A DNA stretch of 64,000 nt from Rostratula benghalensis. Its lineage: Eukaryota > Chordata > Aves > Charadriiformes > Rostratulidae. Each line of letters starts with the position of its first letter. Within the stretch, counting starts at the first letter, position 1. The translations under genes were made by a program, and so were the position numbers. Positions 37,714 through 51,008 of the stretch are shown here, in pieces. The stretch covers positions 62,001 to 126,000 of the forward strand of contig VXAI01000182.1 of the NCBI GenBank assembly GCA_013399305.1. Reading direction: 5' to 3'. The notes beneath the pieces were generated by a model, which saw nothing but the letters and a program-made list of their open reading frames with translations, was not told where the DNA came from and did no database searches.

Positions 37714-39721
37714 AACGAGTCGTTTCCTTGGCAACAGAAATGCCATAAAAGCTATCTGAAGAATTCCTTAGGGCTGTGCAACAAATAGAAACATTAACAT
37801 GCTGAGACCTAAATATAGCTGCATTTTAGGGCTGTTCATCCAAGTCTTTACTTAGCTTCAGCTTGTATCTGAAACAAATGCAGTCAACAACACATACAAA
37901 GATGTTTTCAATATTTTACAGTGCTTTGCTTTTAACTCGTGGAAGAATAGGGATGGGGATGAGGTTACAGATGGTACCAGACTGTACTTCACTGCAGAAT
38001 TACAGCCTTGTCTGACTTTGCTTTGAAGGTGCCCTTGACTACCCATTGAAGGTGCCTCACTTCTGTCAGCAGCACAGGTTGAGCCAATGCAGGAAACAGC
38101 CGAGTTCTGCTCATTGGCTTCCAGAGCAGTAAGAAACCAGCTTTGACACTGCTAACACTGAGGTGTGCAAAAAGTCTATGCAAAGAGCCTTTAGTTGAGA
38201 GTAGTTAATGTTGTTTTTTTCCCCCCATTGCTGGGGGGTGGCATTATAGCTGAGACTTTATTTACTGAGCTTTGAAGGCCAAGTACTTCTTCAGCCATTT
38301 CTGTCTGGGAATGCTGCAAATATAGCATCTAAACTACAAAATAAGCAAAAGGTTTTGGGCTTAAAAACAAAATAGCAGACAAATAACATTAAATTACTCA
38401 CAAAATCACCAAAAGATGAATATAGGCCCCCTGGAAATGAGGTCTTTGGATGCCTAAAACCAGGGCTGGGCTCAAAAGTTTCTCAAACTAAATTAAAAAC
38501 AGTCAGGGATTGGTTCACATTACAAACATTTAAGTGTTATTTTAAAAACGGTGAAGCTGATACTTAATGACCAGTGTGCAGTTCTTCATGCAGGCTCTGT
38601 CACACTCTCATTGATTCACTGCATAATTCAAGGGGAAGAGGATGAAGGCAGTGGAATCAGCAGAAAGATTTGTTCAGCAAATTTGTTCACCCGTCCTATG
38701 TAATGATTAGTGCATTATATTCAGGATGGAGGCAAAGAAGGAAGTGACCTGACAACAAATATATGATGAAAAGTTTTGGTAGATGTCTTATAACAGGTAC
38801 AGTTTCTGGACATAGGAATTTTATAGAGCCACCCTCAGAGAAACTAAAACAGACTTTTTACTTTTATTGTAATAAAAATATGACGTTTTCCTCTACAGGA
38901 AAACCACTCCACATTCCTTATAAGGAAGCTGATAAATTTTTATGGATTATTTAAAAGCTCTGAGGAACCTGTGCTAATGGCACCTCTGAAAGAAAGCTCC
39001 CCAGACAAATGTGGCAGAAGTAGCTTTCACTGAAAACAAATATATACAGAACTCTGGAGCCATGGGAGGGCAAGGGTAAGCTGAGCTTGGAAATATCATC
39101 TACCGCTGGTGGTCTTCAGTCACCTTGCAGGCTGTAAAACTTCACTTTCCCATGGTAGTATGGTCCTCTTTAAAAATGTCTCAGGCATAGGGTGCTATGT
39201 AGAACACATATCTACTTTTCCCGATCTTTTGTGAAACCTTTGAGAATACCCAAAGCCTTCCCAAATCCACACAACAGAGCACGAGATCCACAAAGAAGCT
39301 TGAAACACCCTCTCTCTGAAGCAAGATCCCAAGCATATTTTTGCCAACTCTAACAGAAGTTTTCTTCATCTATTCTTAAAGAGAGACAGGGATTGATGTT
39401 CCTTCAGTGATTCGTGTTAAGAATGTTTTGAACAAAAAAATCATACAGCTAAATTGACTCAAAATTTCATTGGGAACTTGAACCTTTTGTGATACGAGAT
39501 AATTCCTTTAATTATGTTTGCCTGAAGCTTTACATGTGTTAGAAGTTCAGCACAAATCACCGAGTAACAAAAGAGTTTCACAGAGTGCAAAGAAGAAAGT
39601 CTATAATCAACCAGCTCCGTTTTATCCGTTTTTCCCTTTGCTGCTTTTAATATTACAGATCAAATATTCCTAAGGGCTCCTAGAGCAGACCTCCTTATCT
39701 AGAAAGTACTTTAGCAATGGC

Positions 39722-40332
39722 TCAACTGTCTTCTTGAGCAAAGACAGGGTAAGCACACATAAATTCCATTCTGAACTGACAACACAGGGTCCCTAAACTC
39801 ACAGGGACATCAGACCATGTCTGTGGCAGGTACCTGGTGCAGCACAGCTCTTGCCCAAAAACAGTGCTGTGGGGAGATAAAGTTTGCCAAGGGTTTAGCT
39901 TGGAGTCTGTAATATTGTTCAATGTACAAGACTGAGCCAGAGCCAGCTCGGGGGTCTCTGAATCCTGGTCTGTGGCACCGTGGGGCTTATCCTGCACAGA
40001 GCTAGCTAAAGTATCTCCAAACACAGAAGATCCTGGTTTCAACAAGGGCTGATGTCCCACCATGTACAGGCTGTGTTCATTTGAGTGAAAGGCTGTGAAT
40101 TTACAGATGCTGTAGTCTTGGGCCAGCAAAGGTATCAGCTCATGCTTAACTTCACATGGTATGGCTTTGATTTATGGTGCCTCTGCCAGAAGTAAGGCCC
40201 TAGATATATGAGCACCCTATTGACTTCAGCGCTCTGCTCGTAGCACACACAGGTGATGTGCAAACCAGGACTGAAGATCAAAGTCTGAGCAAGAAAGAGT
40301 AACAAAACAGACAGAAGAGGCAGTAAAAACAT
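39722..40332 (-). other. Two adjacent minus-strand ORFs, possible decayed gene
   Basis: A 65-codon frame (40135-40332) opens with a signal-peptide-like MFLLPLLSVLLLFLAQTLIF. Five bases past its stop, a 135-codon frame (39722-40129), rich in Ser, Thr, Gln and Pro, starts in a different register. Together they could be a frameshifted remnant of a secreted protein, or separate exons or chance. A possible acceptor-like TACAG and an internal CACCAG|GTACCT were seen, both weak. I recognise no family. Confidence 0.13.
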
Positions 40333-43300
40333 GTGTCATACTAAAAGAAAAAGAGTCAATAACTCACAGGGTAAATGAAGTCTTGTTCCAGAAATCAGTG
40401 CCAATGTGACTCCATAATAGCTACACACAGGCTGCTCTGAGGCTCCTGAAATCTCAAGGTGTGTAGAATGCCATTTAGCATTAGTCTTGATTCACTTAGG
40501 GCTGGAGGTATCTTGACTGTAATTGTTACTGTATTAGAAGAAAATATTAAGTTAATATAAATGAAACAGTCTACAATAATTTGGCTTAATTATTCAGAGA
40601 GAAGTCTAGCATGAGGGTAAATAGCTTTAAAATTGCTAAATAATTTGACTCCCCATATAATTGCTTGTGTAATTTGTGTTAATTGCATATCAAGTAGAGG
40701 TTTTCAAATACTAAGCAATGCTTATTTATATTATTAATTAACATTATTACATTACATTACATTTAAATAATCTTGCAATGGCACCATTAGCAAAGGATGA
40801 TTTTCTGTTCCAGGGTTTTTCTCTCCTCATTTGCAAAATCTCTTTCAATCCCACTAGTGAGTCACATACCCCTAATATCATCTAGATGATTTAACTTAAT
40901 ACTTTCACTAAGATTTGCCACTGGGATCTCTCTATTAGATGCCAATTTCTGGGCAAGACTCTGCATGAACCTGCTTTTTGTTATAAGGAAGGGAGCATGG
41001 GTGAATGATGCAAAGCTTTCACATCTATCTACTCTCAGCTTTTCATAGACTGCCCCCCAAGCAGCCTACTGCCTTGTTCAGCTGGGGAAGTACGAGTCAA
41101 TACTAAGTCGCTTTTATTAGTTGTTGGAGAACATAATATTACTGAAGAGGTTTCAAATAAAAAAACCCAAGAAACTGCACGATAGCTCCCTTATAAATAA
41201 GGATGCACTTCACAGTGGTTTGTGTATAGATTTGTTTATGATATTGCACAATGCTGGAAGAAACCTCACCCTTATTTTTATTATTGTTTTAAAAACCATC
41301 CCCCCTCTCCCAGTTTTTGCAAATTACATTGCTTGAATTCTTCTCAGAGCTCTGTGGCTTATCACAAAAGCTGAGAAAAATCAATGGATAATTATCAGAT
41401 TAAAGTGGCAGAACTTACAGCTATGGGGTGGCTCTAAATATACCTCTTTTCTTTCAAATGCAGGAGTGTCTAAGCTACTTAATTTTTGTCACTTTATGAG
41501 TATAAAAGGGGCTTCCTCATTGGCTACATGATTCTAGTGTAATCTTTCAATCCCTTGCCGAATTAAGAAATCCTGTTTGCTATATTTGTCAAAGCTCTGT
41601 TGCTCTCAACAGCTGGAGACCTTCTTTCCATACTTAATTTATTTTTTTTTAGCTTTTCCAGTGCAGCAGGGAGGATTTTCTATTTACGTATGTCACCTAA
41701 ACATTTCGCAACAGATTAACCTCCCAAAATTATTTAGAAATAAACCAGCATGGTCTTACATAGCGCAAGTAAAAGAAAATGGACTAATGGATTCAATTCT
41801 GAATATAACATAATTGGCACATCAATGTTATTTTCTCAAAAAGGTAAGCTTAATTTATAACAATTGTAATGCCTTCACTGCTAGGGTTGAAGTTTGTACA
41901 AAGGCATAAGGAATGAACGTTCTTTTTCTTTCAAAGATGAATAAAGACAGCCCAATGTAATCCTCATTATTAGAAAATAACTATGCAAAACCATTAAGAA
42001 TATTAAGAAAGTAATTAGTTACATCCAACAGTTTGCATCCTTCTTTTAGCAGAAAATTAAAAGCTTTGTTTTCCCTTGGACATTATAGTTTGAAACATTC
42101 TGGCCTTCCTGATATCTTGGATCCTCATTTATTATGGAAATTAATTATTCCATTTTATTTAGTTTTGAGTAAATAATATTATATTACATTATCTGGATGG
42201 GAAGTTACAGCAAGCTGTCTGCTCTAATTGTAGATAAAGTCAACTTGCCCAGGTTGCAGTCCAGTACAGAGCATGATATAATTACTTTCAACACCATCAA
42301 GACAAAATTTTGTTGGCAATCACACTCTGCTGCCAAAACCCTCCTGAGATTTCATCGATTTCTCTGTAGTTACTGCTGTTCTTCACTGGCATCAGATCAG
42401 ACTCAGTCTACTTTACAGAGTTCTGCCCTCAGAACCTCGATCATGTCAGTAGTTTGAAGTGTCCTCAATTTAGTCATCTCAGATGCGTTGTCAATGGGCT
42501 GTGAAGGATTCATGTAAAGAAGAATGTTTTGCAGAGTCTAAGAAAAACACCAAACAATGGATTTGTACTATTTTTACTGGCATGCACACTTTAAATAGTT
42601 ACTTATCACACAGGTCAATGAGTAAACACACTGGGGTATGCTGCTTCCTTTTGTTTAATTGTATACCTCAAATATGCATTAAATGTATCTCCTCTTGTTC
42701 ATATGCTGTTGCATAATTATTTGATGCACTAAGTAGCCTGGTCAGTAAGGTAAAAAGGCGCTGTAACTGTAAAGGTTTCTAAATGTTTCCTATATGGATA
42801 TATTTATCTATTTTAAGGGATCCCTTCTAGCAAAGAGATGATATTCATCTTCTCATGGGACAAGCAGCGAGTGTTTCTTATCATAGCAGAGGCAGAAATC
42901 AAAGATTGCTAGCAATTGCATAGTGAAAGGGAATGCTCACAGGTCATCTCTTTTCAGGACCAGGAGGTTTGGTCCAAGGCTGGCTGAAATCTTTCAGAAC
43001 AGTAGACAAAATATTTATGGTTGGGTCTGTAAACAAGGAAGGTCAAAAACCAAAATGAACTGATTTGGAAAAGGTTTAACTGCTTGAAAAATAATAAGGG
43101 GACTGGCTAATCTACTCTCCATTTTTGAACTAATGGCCACTCTGTGATATCTACAGCACAGATAGAAAAGCCATTTAGAGAGAATTGAATGAAGATGAAC
43201 CCTATAGCCAGGGTATGGAATTCTTGAAAATAATGAGAGTAATTTTGCAAAAGTGCAAGCCTGTACCAGAGATTTATGATTACACTTTTTTCCCCAACTG

Positions 43301-45363
43301 CAGTGAAGTGTTAGAACCAATGAATACAGAAATGCATTTGAAGTATCTGAAAGCTTTAGCAGAATCGAAACACCTGTGTAGATGTCAAATGTTCTTTCTG
43401 CCTAATTTACAGCTTGACTTTAAATGCACAAAAGGCAGCGTGCAATTCCATTATAAAAAGCAATGAAACCAATACTTTTTCAGACATCAATATTGTTCAG
43501 GAAGAAATCTCACTTGGCTAGCTGAAGAAGAGAGATTAAATTAGTTGGAAAAATAACTAAGAAATGGAGAGGATGATTCCCCTATGCTAGGCTTATATAG
43601 GAGTGTCACACAAAAAAGATTGCCTTCCTTGCAAAGAACAAAATGCAAATAATATTCCCAGAGACACACAGAATATCTGGCTTTTCTTAACTATATTTTA
43701 CCAACCCTGACACTTCTCCAATTATTTGCATTTCTGTAGTCTCTCCTCTTTATTTCCAGGATCCATCAAGTACTGAAAATAAAATACCCAAGGACAGAGG
43801 AGAAAAGAGGAGAAAGACAGGGAAAAAAAAAAAATCTCTTGTGCTATATCATCATTAAGGACCTAAAAGCAAACCTGGAAAATCCAGGAGCTCTAGATGA
43901 TTCGTATAACAGACAAATAAAACATATTTATTGCCAAACTCTGTTTTCAGAAAAAACAGTGCCAACATAAAAATTGCTCTGTTTTTATTAATTGATTGAA
44001 TCCTTGTTTCCATTATTCGAACTGAAATTCAATTTTAACTGCTGTTTCAGAGCTAGGAATATCTGAAATCAAGTCTTTTCCCCTGTTACTGACTTATAGG
44101 TCAGACCCATCTTGTAATACCAGTGTAAATCCAGAGTAACTCCAGAAGCAAATTTAACTCAGCTGCATCACAAACTTCTGGAAAGACAGGAGAGCCATAA
44201 GTGTTGAAATTACCAATTGGGACTGCCATCTACCCATGTAGAGAAAACTCTTTTCTAGTCCTTGCTCAAGTGGCTGCTTCTGCCTTGGAAGCACTCTCTT
44301 AAGGTTGTTCAAGCTCCTGACTGGACAGGGATTTGGATTTATAACTTCCCTTCCATTTCCCTGCAAAAGGCAGGTCAGGTAGTAGCCATAAGCACTTTGA
44401 AATTTCCTCAAGTCAGCAGATGAGGTGCTCCTTGGAAAGCACACATCTCCATTAGTAGTGTACGCTGCTGCACACCATGGAGACGTTTTTTGATGACAGG
44501 TTGCCAGCAATATTAATGTTTAACTTGAAGAAGGTTCCTTGCCTCAATATGGGAGGCAATGCCTGCACAACCCAATTTAACATTGCTACAAACCTGGTGT
44601 AACTGCATGACACAAATGAAAAAGGATTGGAACACGAGGTACATCCCCTAACACCCTGTAGCCTTACATAAACAACCACAGAAACTGCAGTACAAGGCTG
44701 TCTTGCTACTTCACCAAATAAGCCCTTCAATCAGCTGCTTGTGAGGCTGAGCTCTTTTAGATGCCTGTCTCACTTTGCGTATAAGCAGGGCTGAATGCCT
44801 GGCATGCAACATGTCTTCTAGTAGCAGTTACTGTGCAGAGGTTTCATAAACTGTCTTTACTCACTGCAGAGTGAATATGATTGGACATGTTTGCTGAGCA
44901 GAAAAGATCAGAACACATAAAGGAACCAGTGACAGAAAATGCAAATGCCAGGGAACAAAAATACCTCCCCAAATGACTCATCACAAACACAAAGTGATGC
45001 CGAAGGATCAGAGGATATCTAAGAAAGTGAAGTCAGCAAGGGGAGAGCTTTGCCACACCTATAAACAGTGTAGCTGGAGAAGGGAGTTCATGTTGACAAT
45101 GTGCTGCTGGGCTCTCAGCACAACTGGTTGTCCACCAGGCTTGCTGTAGTTGTCCTGGCTCATAATGGTCCAAGTGAAATTTGCTGTGCAGATGAGATCC
45201 TTCCTGGTGCCAGCCAGCACTCAGCTGTGCAGAGGGACATGAACAGGGAGGGCTGGCAGTGGCTGGGACACAGGAGGATTTCTGTGCTCCTGGAACCTGC
45301 CAAGAACTGGGGACCACTTGCTGGTACTGGAAGTTTCATAGCAGGTTAACAGGTCCTCCTTAC
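40333..45363. other. Very AT-rich unique DNA, no gene recognised
   Basis: Especially AT-rich around 40540-40780 and 41800-42200. A 93-codon ORF at 43185-43466 has a protein-like mix (it includes MNEDEPYSQGMEFLKIM), with an acceptor-like CCCCAACTGCAG inside it, but no donor or family was found. The AT-rich blocks could be conserved noncoding DNA; this cannot be judged from one sequence. Confidence 0.5.
40743..40764 (+). repeat. (ATTAC)n pentanucleotide repeat
   Basis: About four ATTAC/ATTAT units in tandem in very AT-rich surroundings. Confidence 0.8.
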
Positions 45364-45405
45364 CTCTGAATTTTCAACATATTTTGGCAAGCTGCCTGTT
45401 GAATT
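45364..45405 (-). other. Candidate 42-bp exon, minus strand (unconfirmed)
   Basis: On the minus strand the acceptor ACATTTTTCAACAG and the donor CAGAG|GTAAGG bracket 42 bases, 14 codons in phase 0, reading NSTGSLPKYVENSE. The splice signals are good. The peptide is not recognised and another frame is also open. Confidence 0.1.
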
Positions 45406-46028
45406 CTGTTGAAAAATGTAAGTGCCTGTAAGAGTCTGAAATCACACAAAGCATGACCCTGTTCCGTGTCAATCCAGCCTGCCCCACAAGACAACCCAGT
45501 CTGGGTAGAGCAAGGTCTGAGACAGACTGCCACCAATGACAAAATTATTAAAACTCCAGTTTTAGGTTTACCCAGGCAGTTACATTCCCTTAGCTGAAAG
45601 AAGCTCTTCACCAATAAACCAAGAAAAAACCTACTTTGCTGTAGCCTTGTTTTAGGTCCTGCATTCAAGATCAAGAATAAAATCAATGGTTGAAAGAACA
45701 GAGAGAGCAAAGACCCTTTCCTCAGCTCTTCCTGTGTTCTGGGTTAGGATTTGCCTCCTGTGGTACTGTGCTTGAAAGTCAGCAGGGCCCTGCTGGTCCT
45801 TTCAAGCCTGCAGTCCCAAGAGCCATGCAGTTTTCATCTTTAAATAATGGCTGCCCAGCAGCCCTTTAATTTCTAGAACTTACCTTTTGCCCACAGTCTC
45901 TACCCTGGAAGTGTTGGGGCCTTTTCTTATTTCTCATAATCAACAGGGCTGAACCACAATGTTAAGAGGCTAAGGTTTCCTAATTGGCTCTTTTGCCTGA
46001 GGACAGGAAGGCTGAAAAGAGCAAGCTC

Positions 46029-46043
46029 TTTTTTTTTTTTTTT
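46029..46043. repeat. T15 homopolymer
   Basis: Fifteen T followed by CCC and shortly by an A-run, so the pair can fold back weakly. Confidence 0.9.
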
Positions 46044-48892
46044 CCCTTTAGGAAAAAAAACAGGAAACAAGGTGCAATTTAAGTATGAATATCAGTTCAA
46101 TGCATTATCTAACTCCTTGTTACAATGCAGATGCAGTACATGTGTCTGCTGAGGGGGTAAAGTGTAGGAAACCATGCTCACATTTGCTAGGCATCAAACT
46201 TCAAACATCTATTTCTGTTGGAAGGTATTTCCATCTCCCTTGAAGATGTGGGTATTGAAGGAGAGTAGAACTTTTCCCAGGCTGGCAAAGATGTTGCAGG
46301 CTGCTTAGATGCAGTTCAACAAATTACACTTGACATTCATGAACCAATGGGTGATATCAGCCCCCTCCTTGTAAATCAGGCGGAGGCTTTGCCGTAAGGA
46401 CAGATGTGTAAGGGCAAATGGTTTTCTGGGCTCAAACGTTGCATTTTTCTTGTACTCACCACCCTGCGCTTATTTCCTGGGAGGGAATTAGGATGAAAGT
46501 TTGAAGGGGTCCTAGTTATATCACGTGGACTGAAATACTTTTTTCGTCTTATTTGCACTCATTACATTAAAACACTTCCACCACTATGAAAAACACTACT
46601 GCTGGCACCATGGTGGCTGTACTCTCTGGCAGGGACATGAAGGAACAGGGCTGCCACGGGCCTGGGGGTGCTGTCACACAGACCCTGCCACAGCAGCACT
46701 GCCTGGTGCTGCCTCTGGCAGCTATGGCTGCACCAGGATTGCAGCCATCCTCCCCACAGGGGAAAAAATGGCAAGAAAACAGAACATTGAAATACATGCT
46801 GCATTCTATCAACATTGTGCATCGTCAAAAGACTTATGACAACATCAAAAATGGAGACATCAGTGGAGTCCTCTGTATCTGACACATTCATCAACATCAT
46901 TCTATGGATGGGAAAAAAGCCCTAATAGGCTACTAAATATTAGTGCTGTCTTCAAAAATGAAAAAATAAGTAGGAGTATCACCTGGCCAAACTGCACACA
47001 TTTTGAATACCTCCATTTCCCCTGTTATTAAGAAAACTATTACTTATACAGTTAATGATTACATGTCATTAGTAATAGGTACTCAAGAGAAGTAGAGTGA
47101 CATTACAATACTATGCAAGTGCTGATTTCCCATAGCAAGATCCTTTTAAATATAAGCTTTAACATGCTCTGTGCCTCTCTAGTTGTTTTGCAACCACAGT
47201 ATCTGCTGGCAGCAGCTATGCCTTTGGGGAGTAGAGGCAAAGGGACTATTTAGTGCTGGAGCCTTAATCCATAATGTTGGTGGGTGGCAACCTGGTGTAC
47301 ACCCACATCCATTCACAACTCACACAAAAGTAGAACTGTTGTGGATGGTTACCCCCATTATATATCAGATCTAATATTCTGAGCATGGTTCTGGAATGTT
47401 TCCCCAAATACAGATGGAGCTTTTTGGTAATGCTTGGACCTCAAAATTCATGTTAGTGGCACTTGCAGGAATGTGATTTTTCTCAATTCCTATTTCTGAC
47501 ATAGTCTCAGACAGTTTTTAAGAGCAGCACGGCCTGGCTTGAACACATCTTGAAAAAGCTGCAGACCAAGAGCTGTATTTCCAAGGTTAGATGCAGCTTG
47601 TTGCCTGCCAGCCTGAATTTGAGAAGTGATTGAGAAGAACACAGCCTGGCATCTACTGAGCAGCTGTGCACAAGCACCTGGAGATCCACATGCGTTTGTA
47701 CAAGGAATCGGACAGCCATGGCTGCTTGCTCTGAGACCCCAAGTGTGACAGGAATAAAACTAAACGTACAGAAATAACACTCCAGATGTTTCTGACTCAG
47801 TTCTAATTTCACTCAAACAGCAGCAAACGCTGTCGAAAAATCGGTTCTGAGAGGAGTGACTCTGTGACTGAATTTAGACTTCGTGTCCACCCCCTTCAGT
47901 GACCCAGCAACTAGTGCAAGTTGGTTGTTATTAAATAAAAATAAATACTGCCTCTGCAGACTAATACTTTCATAGTCCTCTTCCGCTTTCTGGTTCAGTG
48001 GGCTCATTCTGTCTCACATTTATAATTAATGCATTTGGATTAAAGAATTAGTCAGGAACTTATTTTTTTAATCCACAGGGTCCCTTCTTGCATTTAAGAC
48101 AGCAGTTGTTGGAAGGGCATTTTATTAGACTAAATCTGGTGAATTCTACAGCTTTAGCTGAGATTTTTGCGGTAAGCAATGACCCAGCTTCACTGTAGAC
48201 TGCGTATCTCTAACTCCTTTAATTCTTGTTTGCTAGAAGTACATTCTTTGAACATTGTATGTCAAGAAGGTAAATACAAATGAACTTTAAAACCATTAGC
48301 AGTCTGCAATGTCTTTTAGAGAAATAGAAAATGCTGCTTACAGAGAGAATGTCTACTAACGATCCGATTCACACTCTCAATCTAAAGTCTCAACCAAGCA
48401 ATAAGGACAACTTTCCCACCAGCAATTTATAAATGCAAGTTGCTGAATGCAGGCTGTAAAAAGGGTGAATTCAGCTATATTTTGGCTGGGTTATATATAG
48501 CAGGCTGCCTTCTAAAGCATTATCATCCGATGCTGGGTCAAGCGTGTGCTTTTAAATTTTAGGTCACATGCACACTATGCAGGTGCACTTTACACACTTG
48601 AAGTGCAGGCACAGCTTTCACTTTGGTTTACACTGGTATTAGTTTGCCACTGCTATAAAACTAAGCCACAGTCACTTTGAAATGGATCTGAAGTATTCAA
48701 TTCAGATTCTGTGAGGCAGGTAGTATTTTCAGTGCTTTTAGATGCTTTCCACACAGGGACCCTTGTGCTTACCACCCAGCCAAGTCAACATTAAATGAAT
48801 GCATTGCCCTTTGCAGGAGTCAGCCCACCACAGGTCCTGAATCTACTCAGCCACTTCTAAAGATCCAGTCCCACATTACAACCTTCTTGCAG

Positions 48893-48976
48893 AACATTTA
48901 CCTTTTCTGCTGCAAATTCCTGTCTGCAAAAAACATGGGGTTTCTTCAGCACAAAGCCTCAATTAGAGAGCACCAG
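48893..48976 (+). other. Candidate 84-bp exon (unconfirmed)
   Basis: The acceptor ACAACCTTCTTGCAG and the textbook donor CACCAG|GTAAGT bracket 84 bases (28 codons). Two of three frames are open; one reads NIYLFCCKFLSAKNMGFLQH and onward. With two frames open and no family match, it could equally be a noncoding-RNA exon or a decoy. Confidence 0.14.
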
Positions 48977-49699
48977 GTAAGTGCACTTACTGAGCCTTCT
49001 ACAGTCACACAACATCTACACCCACCACACTCTCTTAAGGGGCAGCAAATCAACTAGAAGCTACCAGTGCTGCCTTTTAAAGTCTCTCAATAATGCTGAC
49101 CCCGGCTGCAGCTGGACCACCTCCCCAGCACGTTACTGGGATGGACAGCCACACTTCGGTACATTCAAGCACCCAGGTAACAGCTGGGGCAAGGGCTTGA
49201 TACTAATTGAGAACAGCCCACGGTAATTTTTGTACCTGCCTCAGTTTGGGCTTTAATATCCACAGCTGAGTGCCTTAATGCTGCACCTAAACATATTCTT
49301 CAGGGTGAGGGATGCAGCTGTGTTTCCTTTCTACTTGCTTTGAAACCAGAGTGAAAACACAGAAATGAAGAAGTATGTTGGACTGGGGTTTGCTAGTGAA
49401 GGTTTGATCCGATTTCATTTTTCCAGGCTCGATGTTTCACAGATCCTTGCTGAGATGCATGTATTGTAGGCTGCAGAAGCAAGAAACTTTTCTGGCAGGT
49501 CACGAGAGCACCACAATTCATGTTACAGAACCACTTTTTTATTTGCTTGTGTCATTTATTTTTTATTTAATACAATGAGAAAGTTTCTTTTCATTAAGAT
49601 GATGGTAGCCCTGCTGTGTTTAATTAGATGACCATAAAGCTCAATAGTCTGTTCTCAAACTTGAATTATAATCTACATGACTTGTTTTGATTTGTCTAG

Positions 49700-49765
49700 C
49701 TGTCATCAGAAAATGGATTTGATGATGAGTCAGTCCCTGGTCGGGCCAACCAGAAACATCTTTAA
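49700..49765 (+). other. Candidate terminal exon (unconfirmed)
   Basis: After the acceptor GTTTTGATTTGTCTAG, the frame beginning at the first base reads LSSENGFDDESVPGRANQKH L and stops at TAA TAA, a plausible C-terminal tail. One other frame is open further. No matching upstream exon or poly(A) signal was assigned. Confidence 0.12.
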
Positions 49766-50930
49766 TAAGTTATACATGGAGTGATGTGGATACCACTGCC
49801 TGCTGCAGAACTCTGGACACACCAATTAGAAAAGGAGCAGCAGTTATACGCATCTGGAACATATCCCATATTTACACACTTTGGGAGTACAGCTTCTCAT
49901 TAAAATAATGAAAACTTTGTTACATCTACCATGGAGAAAAAAAACATCTGAGCTACAGATCTAGCACTCTCTTTCTTGTCAGCCATTATTAAGAGCTTGA
50001 CCCATTTCTATCTTAAGACTTAGTGATGCCCTGAGTCAACAAACTTAGGTGGGGCACTTATCATGGCCACCTTTAGATATGCACAAGATGGACCTTCCTA
50101 CCTGAACTGGGGGTTGAGTCTCTCCATCTGGTTATGGTAAGAAGACAGACAATTTTAGATTACATCTCAGCAGTCTATTTTCATTACCTACTTTAAGACA
50201 GGATAAATTGCAGTCCAGAATACACTGATTCTGCTGCCCAAGATGAGACCTGCATGTGAATAGCTCCAGCAAACCTGTTTGCATTTTGGACACTGTCTTA
50301 GGGAAGTTGCACCATAGGTGCCCAAACAGCATAATGCGGAAAGGCTGAGCTGATGGGAAGATTTGTAAGAAGTAAACTGAACTAGTCTTTCTTCTAAACC
50401 ATCCTCAAAGACTTGCAAAAAACGATTTTGAGTGGAAAAATACTAAATTTCCCAAAAGACATGCTGTACATGAGGGCAAGTTCCTGTATAAGCCACAGCT
50501 ATTATAGTACAAAACTGTGTGATACTCTGAGGTTCAGGTGTTGGATAAAGGACAATTGTTCCTGCTTACTATCTTTAAATAAAAATGCAGTAGCTAAGGC
50601 TCTTGAGCAGGACTCACTACAGGTGGGCTCCATCCCAGAACCCCACCAAAGAGTTCTTCTACAACACTGGGTAAGTCAAGCAGCATCTTGGGAACATATG
50701 TTTTGATGCTTTCCTAAAGGAACCTGGCATGTAAAGATACTCAAAGGGTGACAATCCTTTCCAGGGCGGGCATCCTGACATTTTTCAAAGAAAAAAAATG
50801 ACCAGAATAATTATCTTCTATCTGGTCTCTATCCCACTTTACAAATCTGGAAGTTGAGACAAATTGCTGCCCAGTTAGTTGGTCTGGCAAAACTGCGTGC
50901 AACAATTGTGTGATCTTATTATGGAAAGTG

Positions 50931-51008
50931 ACAATAACATTAATGATAAGCTTGTAAACAAACTAAAACAATAACATTAATGATAAGCTTGTAAACAAAC
51001 TAAAACAA
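50931..51008 (+). repeat. Perfect 37-bp tandem duplication (2.1 copies)
   Basis: Two exactly identical 37-bp units (50931-50967 and 50968-51004), each containing TAATGATAAGCTTGTAAAC, are followed by the first four bases of a third. Perfect identity points to a recent, possibly polymorphic, duplication or to an assembly artefact. Confidence 0.95.

Larger units (their letters stand above)
30233..39721. other. Unique DNA, no gene recognised
   Basis: AT-rich unique DNA with scattered short ORFs (longest about 110 codons, 31566-31898 minus). It has a short direct repeat near 35407, an A/T-rich block near 36258-36288 and an alternating purine-pyrimidine tract at 37696. Nothing supports a gene. Confidence 0.55.
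45406..50930. other. Unique DNA, no gene recognised
   Basis: Unique DNA with a T15 run at 46029-46043. A locally more GC-rich block at 46590-46770 is open in several frames on both strands, which argues for low stop density and not for coding. Exon candidates at 48893 and 49700 are listed separately. Confidence 0.5.

Noticed and set aside
46562..46900. Minus- and plus-strand ORFs in a GC-richer block
   Set aside because: At least three overlapping frames on both strands are open, which reflects fewer AT-rich stop codons and not coding selection.
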